The notes beneath the pieces are model-generated. The model did no database searches. It was not told the origin of the DNA and saw nothing but the letters and a program-made list of their open reading frames with translations. DNA of 12,332 nt. It comes from an uncultured Lachnospiraceae bacterium. GTDB taxonomy: Bacteria; Bacillota; Clostridia; Lachnospirales; Lachnospiraceae. This document shows positions 6,606 to 12,332 of this stretch, one piece after another (position 1 is the stretch's first letter; each line of letters starts with the position of its first letter). The stretch spans positions 1 through 12,332 of the forward strand of contig CALAEX010000200.1 of NCBI GenBank assembly GCA_937891165.1, written 5' to 3'. The translations under genes and the position numbers were made by a program.

Positions 6606-8283
6606 ATATTATAGGATTATAACCTTTTTCCATAATAAATTCTTCTCTCACACCAGATAATTGACTAATTCGATTTGGCATTGAAAATTTAGAAAAATCA
6701 ATATTTGGAAAACGTGATTGAATTATTATTATTTGTCGTGTTAATGTACCAGTTCCTAGCATATTATTAGTCAATGCACTAGATAAAATATTAATAACCT
6801 TATTATTTTTTAATATTGATTTTCCAAGTTCATGATGTTGTTCTAGTGCAATGACTAAAAGATTCATTATGTAATTAGCAGCAATAAACGGCAAATAATT
6901 ACTAGAAAAGTTAGCTAATACAGCATCAAGTAACATACAGATTTCTTTTTCTTCTATTTTTTCATATGCACAAGCTCTAGTAATAAGAAAATTGCTTTGA
7001 AGACCTATTTTTTGAACCATTCGTTCTTTGGAGTAATCTAACCCCTTTTTAAAAAAAGTAATTGCCTCTGCAAAGTCTTTTTTATATAAATAAGCAACAC
7101 CAACATTATTTAGGATAATTGACATTCCAACCATACCTGGAACATTACATATTGCCCTCTGTTGTAAGTCATTAAAATTTCTAGTATCTACTCTTTCTGT
7201 ATAGAATGAGTGTACTAAAAAATTATTTTTACAATATATTGCATGATCCTCTACTTTATTTTTTTGAAAAATTAAATCAGCTTCTTGTAATAATTCTTTT
7301 TGTCTATCTCTTGTAATATTAGGAATAAATTGGGCAAAACGATATACATATGCTTTTAATAATTCTATATCTAATTCTTTTGATAAAGCTAAAACATCAG
7401 TAATATCAGTTCCACCCATATCTTTGCAATATATGCGATTTAACTTAGCTACCAATTCTAAACTATTTAATATAGTAATGTTAGCATTTGACTCTGTTCT
7501 CTCCATAGATATTCTATTTAATACATAATTAATATCTCCTATTGCTTCTGGTTTTTCATCAAATAGTAGATTTGTACGTATTTTAAAAAAATGAGGGCTT
7601 AATGAATTTATGATGTCATTTTTATCCCATTCTGAATTTAATAGTATATTTCTATTAGTTTTAGAACAAGTACTAAAACATTGTCTTGAAAAAGCATCAA
7701 TAAAATCAATCATACTGTCTGCACCAGTATTAATGATTTTATATATTTCACATTCTCCATCATTACGTATAAATTTTACATTTGTATTATGAGGACAAGT
7801 GGATAATAAATTTTTTGCTCTATCAAAATCATTATCTTTTAAAATAATAATAATTGTTGGCTGAAGTGTACTTTCTTTATATAATGTTACTAACTGAGCT
7901 ATATATTTAGTTGAAATATTAATTTCTTCTATAATGATAGGATCAATAACATCTGGTCCGGCAGCTTGATGTTCTGTAACCATAAATAACTTATATAGAG
8001 ATGTAACTACATCTACTAATCCTATGGAAGATAAAGTAGTATTTACTGATATAACATTCTTAGTAAGTTCTGAAATATCAGGAATTTTTTTCTGAATCCA
8101 ACTTAACATTTTAGATAAATGTTTTTTCATCTTATTATTACTATTGATAAAATGTTTATTATTAATAAACTGTTTAAAATATTCTCTTCCTTGATTAACT
8201 GCAAATTTTTGTTCTACTACATATATTGTAAAATGTTCAATATATTCTGAAAAATAATCATTTATTGAAAACGAACTAACCAT
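6589..8283 (-). CDS. Large helical protein with TPR repeat, unknown function
   Basis: This 564-aa, mostly helical, probably soluble protein has no signal peptide or membrane segment. One tetratricopeptide repeat is clear at about 384-423 (ILNNVGVAYLYKKDFAEA, then ITFFKKGLDYSKER). The neighbouring helices (about 300-480) likely form further degenerate repeats. The N-terminal 200 residues include a beta-rich hydrophobic patch, PTIIIILKD (142-150), near INTGADSMIDFIDAF, suggesting a separate folded domain that I do not recognise. TPR proteins usually bind partner proteins or peptides. A weak AGAAAAGAG RBS precedes the ATG. It follows the metallopeptidase genes in the same direction after a 163-bp gap that contains the right 25-bp repeat. 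Its 3' end overlaps the ATP-grasp gene. It may be a sensor or scaffold for the peptidases. Confidence 0.78.
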   Translation of the reverse strand: MVSSFSINDYFSEYIEHFTIYVVEQKFAVNQGREYFKQFINNKHFINSNNKMKKHLSKMLSWIQKKIPDISELTKNVISVNTTLSSIGLVDVVTSLYKLFMVTEHQAAGPDVIDPIIIEEINISTKYIAQLVTLYKESTLQPTIIIILKDNDFDRAKNLLSTCPHNTNVKFIRNDGECEIYKIINTGADSMIDFIDAFSRQCFSTCSKTNRNILLNSEWDKNDIINSLSPHFFKIRTNLLFDEKPEAIGDINYVLNRISMERTESNANITILNSLELVAKLNRIYCKDMGGTDITDVLALSKELDIELLKAYVYRFAQFIPNITRDRQKELLQEADLIFQKNKVEDHAIYCKNNFLVHSFYTERVDTRNFNDLQQRAICNVPGMVGMSIILNNVGVAYLYKKDFAEAITFFKKGLDYSKERMVQKIGLQSNFLITRACAYEKIEEKEICMLLDAVLANFSSNYLPFIAANYIMNLLVIALEQHHELGKSILKNNKVINILSSALTNNMLGTGTLTRQIIIIQSRFPNIDFSKFSMPNRISQLSGVREEFIMEKGYNPIIFNAWL

Positions 8284-8309
8284 AAAATTTTCTCTTTTCT
8301 ATATTATTC

Positions 8310-8334
8310 AAATAATTAGAAATTATCCTTTATT
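8310..8334 (-). repeat. Right 25-bp inverted repeat (candidate recombination site)
   Basis: On the minus strand this equals 5526-5550 exactly, base for base over 25 positions. It sits between the metallopeptidase B stop (8447) and the TPR start (8283), leaving the TPR RBS inside the bracketed segment. The rest of the 8284-8446 gap is AT-rich and has no gene. Confidence 0.85.
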
Positions 8335-8446
8335 AAAATTTATAGTATTTTAAATCTTATTCCTAAGGTATTCCTAATAAATACAAATTTCTACTATTTT
8401 TTCCTACTTCTAATAAATTTTTTTGAAATTTACTATAATCTTAATT

Positions 8447-9463
8447 TCATGTTCTAGTAATTTTCACTAATTTATCTGTTTCTTTATACTCTAATAACTT
8501 TTCCTTATATCTATCATATATAAAACAAAACCATTGATATGACACATTTCCTTCTTCTGTATTAAATTGATATTTATCTTGTTCCACTAGTTCAAACATA
8601 ACATCCTTTCTTTCTTCTGGTGAAGGATGTTGTCCATAAAATGGTTCCTTATCATACAAAACATATGCTGTATAATATATCATTTCAAATATATCCATAT
8701 ACATCATAGGTGCAAGATAAGCATATTCTTCCATCTTAAGATTTTGACTAGATTGTTTAGATTGCTCTATAGTCAAATGAAGTAAAATATCATATCCTAT
8801 TTTATCTGCATTAAATTCTGCTTCTTTTAGATGTTCTTCCCAATAAATACGATTTGTATTCACTTGATAAATATGAGCAACTTCATGTCCTACTGTAAAC
8901 ACTAACATCGCCCAGTGGCAATCTGCTGCTAAATTCTGTATTTGACAATCTATGGCAACTTTATTCATTACAGAAGTTTTACTAGCTTCATTTGGCAATT
9001 CTCCCATCAATGCTACTTCATTTAACAAATAAAGTAAATCTTTAAAAAATACCTCTTCCTTATTATTTTCATATTCTTTTGCCCATTTAAATATAGTTAA
9101 CATAATTCCAAGCAATACAGACTCAAGAAGTTGGTCTACATGAATAAACATAGGAAAATTTTCATCTACATAAGCATAACTATTAATACTATTCTGAAAA
9201 TTATGATTCACCTCTATTTTTCCTATATCCCAATCATACCATTTCATAAAACCATATCTAACTAATTGTAATACTTCTTCAAAATAAGGTTCATCTACGA
9301 TATATTTTTCATATTCTTCTCTTGTTACCTTCGGAAAAAATTTCAACATATGATATTCTGCTAAATCTATTCGTCGCCGATTTACTCCAGCATTACGAAT
9401 CATACGATATGGTCCTTGTTTTTCTTGTATTGCAGGAGCAATATAATACTCAAGTAGTGACAT
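8447..9463 (-). CDS. Zinc metallopeptidase B (HEXXH, M48/U49-like)
   Basis: This 338-aa protein contains a zincin active site: GHEVAH (H193, E194, H197), then EFNAD (E216, D220) about 20 residues later as the third zinc ligand region. Downstream is QHPSPEER (278-285), a motif found after the active site in M48-like peptidases. Upstream, SINSYAYVDENFPMFIHVD (about 92-110) resembles the N-A-x-A / surface-strand motif before the helix of such enzymes and matches the same position in metallopeptidase A. No signal peptide or membrane helix is evident, so it is probably cytoplasmic. Its SD (TAGGAG) overlaps the stop of metallopeptidase A, with 10 bp between the genes, indicating translational coupling. 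Lit (U49) peptidase of E. coli, which cleaves EF-Tu in phage exclusion, is a relevant but distant comparison. The substrate is unknown. Confidence 0.82.
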   Translation of the reverse strand: MSLLEYYIAPAIQEKQGPYRMIRNAGVNRRRIDLAEYHMLKFFPKVTREEYEKYIVDEPYFEEVLQLVRYGFMKWYDWDIGKIEVNHNFQNSINSYAYVDENFPMFIHVDQLLESVLLGIMLTIFKWAKEYENNKEEVFFKDLLYLLNEVALMGELPNEASKTSVMNKVAIDCQIQNLAADCHWAMLVFTVGHEVAHIYQVNTNRIYWEEHLKEAEFNADKIGYDILLHLTIEQSKQSSQNLKMEEYAYLAPMMYMDIFEMIYYTAYVLYDKEPFYGQHPSPEERKDVMFELVEQDKYQFNTEEGNVSYQWFCFIYDRYKEKLLEYKETDKLVKITRT

Positions 9464-9473
9464 TACCCATCTC

Positions 9474-10336
9474 CTATTCTGGTAAATTTATTACTGCAAA
9501 TGGCTCCAATTCCTTTCGAATTTTTTTCCACAATGGAAGTACTATATCATTATAATAAAAGCGAATTATATCAGCTTCTTTAATCATAATCTTTTTATTT
9601 GAGTTCTTTTCCTTATATAATTCTGATAACAAATGATTAGCAACTTCAAATGTATCTAACAAATTTTCTTTTTTACTTGAAAATGCACATATCTTATAAT
9701 CATTATTTAATTTTTCAAAAAGTATTTGTAATACTAGATAAAATCTAACATCTCTTGGCAAATATTTTGCATATATTCCATCAAAATTCTGACATTCATC
9801 TCTATCTAATAAAAAATACACCGTTGTAATTGCAACTATTATACAATGAGGAATTAATTCTGCTTTATTATTTAAAAATTGTTTACTATAGAATAAAATT
9901 TTTGTACTAACACTCTCTAACAAATTAGAAATTGCAATAGCATCAGCATCCATTTCTAACACTTGATATAACTGTGAATCTAACGAACATTGATTTCTTT
10001 GAGCATAAAGTTCTGTCAAACCAAATCGTTCTTGAAGATATCGAATATGCCCTCCTACATGATGCCCTAGTTCATGAAACATCAAAAATTCCATTCCAAA
10101 TAATGTGATAAGTTCTGCTACTTTTCCTCGTTCAGGATTATCTGGTCCAGCATAAAACGCAATGTGCTTATACAAACTATTATACTGACAAATTTCTGGC
10201 TCTATAAACTTATCAATTCTATATATTCCAATAAAAGGTTCTTCATAACCTACATCTGAAAGTAATTCTTCTCTCCCCATAATAAGTAAACTATGATGGT
10301 ATAATTGCATAACACAACCAATAGGAATATTAATTA
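9474..10336 (-). pseudogene. Zinc metallopeptidase A, 3' part (interrupted by IS982)
   Basis: This encodes the catalytic portion of a second metallopeptidase. FHELGHHVGGH (HELGH at about 148-152 of the rebuilt protein) is followed 36 residues later by LEMDADAIA, giving E and D ligands; the extra GH after HELGHHV is like U49/M48-type sequences. An ATG at 10308 opens a 278-codon frame, but coding continues upstream (INIPIGCV) to the IS boundary, so that ATG is internal. It lacks an obvious RBS. Joined across the insertion to 11442-11629 with one copy of the target duplication, the protein is 347 aa. Paralogy to metallopeptidase B is supported by matching motif order. Any product from the internal ATG would keep the HEXXH but lose the N-terminal strands. 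Confidence 0.85.
10330..10336 (+). repeat. Target site duplication of IS982 element (left copy)
   Basis: TTAATTA here matches 11442-11448 in direct orientation. Keeping one copy and deleting 10337-11441 restores the metallopeptidase A frame through GKSIINIPIGCV. Confidence 0.85.
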
Positions 10337-11441
10337 ACTCATTGTGCTACTTAAATTTTTAAACTTTATGGCTAAAAAAAGTCCAAAAAGTCCCTAGATC
10401 ATTCGAATAGATTTTTAAAAAATTAGTTGTTTTATTTGACCTAATTCGAACATGTTTCCAAACAATAATTGCAGTACCATGCATAGGTTATGTGCTAAGA
10501 TTTTATTTACTAATCGAGTACATAATCCAGAAAAACTTTTCGCACGGACTTGTTGACTATGGAGTTGTTCTCTTAATTGAGAAAATACTGTTTCTATTCT
10601 TCGTCGAAAACGAAACACCAGTTGTCGCATAGAGTTTTCCATATCTTCTTTACTATTGGAACGTTTTAAAGATACCAAATCAATGTTTTGTTTTTGTAAC
10701 TCTTCTTTTAACGATTGACTCACATATCCTTTATCTCCAAGAATGACAGAACCAGAATAGGAGTTTACCATATCTTGTAGGGCTTTTCGATCATCTGTAG
10801 AAGCTGGAGTCAATACAAACGTAGTGAGGAAACCTTCTAAAGTGACAAGAGCATGTACCTTATAGCCAAAATAAATTTCTTTTTTAGAGGCACAATACCC
10901 ATAATCAGCCCCATGCCCACGAAAGGAATGACAATAGGGAGCACGTCCAAAAGTACAAACAGGTAAAGGAAAACTATCTACAATAACATAGCGACTGCTC
11001 GGTATCGAACATAAACGAAGAAGTTTTTCTCGTAATAATTCGGTGACAGAAAGAAGTGCCCTACGAGTTCGGTTAAACCGACTGCGACTACCAAGTGTTG
11101 GAAAAAGGTGTAGATAATTTCTTTTTACAAAAGAAAACCAAGCTTTTTCAGAATCTATGCCAACCAGTTCTCCACAAATACTGATGGTAATAATTTCAGA
11201 ATCAGAAAGCTTTGCTTGTTCCACATTTCGTCTGTGAGTGACGGAAGTAGGAGCATATGCCTGATATAAATCATCAATGAAAACAAAAACAACTAAAATA
11301 AAATCTTCCAAGTTTTGTATTGTTGTGGTATAATTAGTTTGGAACTTCAACATAACAATGCCTCCTTTCTTGGATACCCTACCAATAGGATAGCATAGTT
11401 TGTTGAAGTTCGTCTATTTTATTTTTAACTAGCACAACAGG
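10337..11441. mobile_element. IS982-family insertion sequence
   Basis: A 1105-bp insertion flanked by the 7-bp direct repeat TTAATTA. Its imperfect terminal inverted repeats share TTGTGCTA followed by (C/G)TTAAA: left CATTGTGCTACTTAAA, right read inward TGTTGTGCTAGTTAAA. It contains a single intact transposase gene. Length, duplication size and gene content suit IS982. The intact frame and exact duplication suggest recent insertion. Confidence 0.87.
10415..11353 (-). CDS. IS982-family transposase
   Basis: This 312-aa DDE transposase shows the typical IS982 pattern. An N-terminal helical region with LSDSEIITISICGE is followed by VDSFPLPVC (first D), GHGADYGYCASKKEIYFGYK, then LGDKGYVS (second D) and RRRIETVFSQLREQ (E). 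The order and spacing are intact, so the enzyme should be active. AAAGGAGG lies 7 bases before the ATG. The gene is transcribed in the same direction as the metallopeptidase it interrupts, so its transcription could extend into the 3' part of that gene; I see no clear terminator between its stop and the IS edge. Confidence 0.93.
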   Translation of the reverse strand: MLKFQTNYTTTIQNLEDFILVVFVFIDDLYQAYAPTSVTHRRNVEQAKLSDSEIITISICGELVGIDSEKAWFSFVKRNYLHLFPTLGSRSRFNRTRRALLSVTELLREKLLRLCSIPSSRYVIVDSFPLPVCTFGRAPYCHSFRGHGADYGYCASKKEIYFGYKVHALVTLEGFLTTFVLTPASTDDRKALQDMVNSYSGSVILGDKGYVSQSLKEELQKQNIDLVSLKRSNSKEDMENSMRQLVFRFRRRIETVFSQLREQLHSQQVRAKSFSGLCTRLVNKILAHNLCMVLQLLFGNMFELGQIKQLIF

Positions 11442-11448
11442 TTAATTA
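11442..11448 (+). repeat. Target site duplication of IS982 element (right copy)
   Basis: TTAATTA, the direct-repeat partner of 10330-10336. It marks the right edge of the insertion. Confidence 0.85.
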
Positions 11449-11629
11449 TAGATTTACCACAAAACTCGTATGCCACTGCATTAAAACTAGTATTATTAGA
11501 AAACAATACTTGAAATTTAAATTTACTATTAGAAAGATAAGCAACATTTTCACATTCATCTTTCAAAGCAGATAACATATTATATGGACCAAATTCTTCA
11601 AGGTTTAATAATTCTCCAAATTGTATCAT
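11442..11629 (-). pseudogene. Zinc metallopeptidase A, 5' part (interrupted by IS982)
   Basis: These are the first 63 codons of metallopeptidase A, from the ATG at 11627-11629 to the IS edge. The native frame reads SFNAVAYEFCGKSIIN. The N-A-x-A-Y stretch is the strand preceding the active-site helix in M48/U49-like enzymes and matches INSYAY of metallopeptidase B. Beyond the edge the frame runs a few codons into IS DNA and stops at TAG (11429-11431). The RBS is weak. An in-frame TAA upstream limits the start to this ATG. The gene begins about 50 bp after the stop of the 121-aa upstream gene and is probably cotranscribed with it. Confidence 0.83.
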
Positions 11630-11678
11630 ATTCTTTAATCTTTCGTCATATTCTAAAACGTTTTCTTATATATCTAAA

Positions 11679-12044
11679 TTACTTATAAATTCCTCTAATT
11701 GCTTCTAAAGCAAGTTCTTTAAAAGTTTCCTCAGATATTGGGTAATTTATTTCAATAGTACAAGATTTATTTTCATTACTTACAATAATCTTTCCGTTTG
11801 TTTTTGTTGTTTTTGGTATTTTTTTCTCTTTCAATTTATTACTAATAGAAAGTACCACATATTTTAATGTATCATAAACTAAATTCCACTTAATATTTTG
11901 TGCACATTCCATAATAACTATAATAAATTCTTCTGGAATAAACCCCATAGTTACAAGCTTATCAACAGAAATATCTTCATTTGACAATGCTCTTATCTCT
12001 TCTTTTTCTAAAATATCTGTCTGTACATATACTTCCAACATCAT
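11679..12044 (-). CDS. Small unknown protein, first gene of metallopeptidase operon
   Basis: This encodes about 121 aa from the ATG at 12042-12044, preceded by GGGAG with 5-nt spacing. A GTG at 12054-12056 would add four residues but overlaps that site, so it is less likely; an ATG at 12039-12041 is also possible. No domain is recognised with confidence. The layout is a strand (LEVYVQTD), an acidic helical part, GFIPEEFIIVIM, a helix (YDTLKYVVLSISNKLK), a strand pair (KIIVSNENKSCTIEINYP) and a final helix. This compact alpha/beta order is reminiscent of the small effector-associated components described in bacterial conflict systems next to proteases, but that is only a structural impression. 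It is the first gene of the series leading to both metallopeptidases and may be a partner or regulator. Confidence 0.72.
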   Translation of the reverse strand: MMLEVYVQTDILEKEEIRALSNEDISVDKLVTMGFIPEEFIIVIMECAQNIKWNLVYDTLKYVVLSISNKLKEKKIPKTTKTNGKIIVSNENKSCTIEINYPISEETFKELALEAIRGIYK

Positions 12045-12102
12045 GTCATCTCCCACAAAAATATTTTATATTTCTTTCTTAAGTTAATTCTATATATTAG
12101 AA

Positions 12103-12131
12103 ATTATACCATATTATATATATTTTTTAAA
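12103..12131 (-). promoter_or_regulatory. Probable promoter of metallopeptidase operon
   Basis: On the minus strand TTTAAA (12126-12131) is followed after 17 bp by a perfect TATAAT (12103-12108), about 59 nt before the ATG at 12044. The -10 lies in ATAATTTCTAAT, which also occurs inside the 25-bp repeat at 8310-8334. Upstream TTAAAATACT is shared with the region above the TPR gene. Confidence 0.55.
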
Positions 12132-12181
12132 GTATTTTAAGAAATATTTGTTAGATTTTAGTTTATATTTATCAATATCAA

Positions 12182-12332
12182 TTAAATTGGTTCTTCCGCA
12201 TATTGACGTATTTTATCTAAATCATGTTCTGAAAGGCTGATATATGTTGAAAGTTTAACCCCCCCTTTTTTTTTAACTAACGTGAGTTCGATAAAAATAA
12301 AAGTTCCATAAATGTATTTTTTTGATATAATA
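12182..12332 (-). CDS. Partial unknown reading frame with homopolymer tract
   Basis: The frame is open from the window edge to a TAA at 12182-12184, giving 49 codons with no Met, so it is the 3' end of a longer gene if real. The last residues, KLSTYISLSEHDLDKIRQYA then EEPI, look like protein sequence: a strand followed by a charged helix. I recognise no family. Nine A and seven G in a row on the coding strand (12259-12274) encode KKKGG. Such a tract is prone to slippage, so the frame may shift there, or the sequence may contain a length error. Confidence 0.4.
   Translation of the reverse strand, partial: IISKKYIYGTFIFIELTLVKKKGGVKLSTYISLSEHDLDKIRQYAEEPI

Larger units (their letters stand above)
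5526..8334. other. Putative invertible segment carrying two convergent genes
   Basis: Identical 25-bp inverted repeats bracket exactly two genes, the ATP-grasp gene (plus strand) and the TPR gene (minus strand), with a tyrosine recombinase immediately outside. Each gene's own RBS and start lie just inside a repeat, so inversion would exchange the genes intact. In the present orientation the recombinase transcript can read into ATP-grasp, and the metallopeptidase operon can read into TPR. The flipped form would reverse both pairings. This resembles the logic of recombinase-driven hsdS or promoter inversion systems. The repeats are seen directly; the inversion is inferred. Confidence 0.62.

Noticed and set aside
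7610..7792. Short plus-strand frame inside the TPR gene
   Set aside because: Shadow frame without RBS or coding-like composition.
9322..9555. Plus-strand frame spanning the metallopeptidase A/B junction
   Set aside because: It is antisense to both peptidase genes and to their coupled start/stop region.
1..12332. CRISPR array, tRNA, rRNA or riboswitch
   Set aside because: I saw no regularly spaced repeats, cloverleaf pattern or conserved aptamer features on either strand.

Overview
The window is AT-rich DNA with strong AAGGAGG-type ribosome binding sites. Its gene families (IS1595, IS982 and IS110 transposases, a tannase-like hydrolase, a Xer-type recombinase) suggest a low-GC Firmicute, most likely a gut-type Clostridia/Lachnospiraceae genome. 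That assignment is inference; there is no rRNA or other phylogenetic marker. The region is accessory DNA made of nested mobile elements and gene remnants.

Left third (1-4420): a tannase-like alpha/beta hydrolase survives only as its C-terminal part (157-630). It is cut by a 3.3 kb transposon (628-3937) with perfect 84-bp terminal inverted repeats. The transposon carries an IS1595-type transposase split by an in-frame TAA, an Mrr-type restriction endonuclease and two small membrane proteins, all on the minus strand. Its right end abuts a 5'-truncated IS110 transposase (3940-4364). No target duplication is visible, so the locus has been rearranged.

Middle (4552-8334): a complete tyrosine recombinase (4611-5537) is followed by a D-Ala-D-Ala-ligase-like ATP-grasp gene. 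That gene converges on a large TPR-containing gene on the other strand, with a 17-nt overlap of their 3' ends. An exact 25-bp sequence overlapping the recombinase stop codon (5526-5550) recurs in inverted orientation just upstream of the TPR gene (8310-8334). The two copies bracket the convergent pair, and each gene keeps its own RBS inside them. The simplest reading is a site-specific inversion cassette: the adjacent recombinase would flip about 2.8 kb, exchanging which gene lies behind the recombinase and which lies behind the metallopeptidase operon. This is the strongest candidate for a new system here.

Right third (8447-12332): a minus-strand operon-like series runs from a small unknown protein (121 aa) through zinc metallopeptidase A and zinc metallopeptidase B to the TPR gene or, after inversion, the ATP-grasp gene. 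Metallopeptidase A is interrupted by an intact IS982-family element with a 7-bp target duplication; removing the element restores a continuous 347-codon frame. The window ends in the 3' end of an unrecognised minus-strand reading frame that contains an A9/G7 tract.

Working model (inference): small protein + paired metallopeptidases + switchable TPR/ATP-grasp module forms a phase-variable conflict or peptide-modifying system, currently at least partly disabled by IS982.
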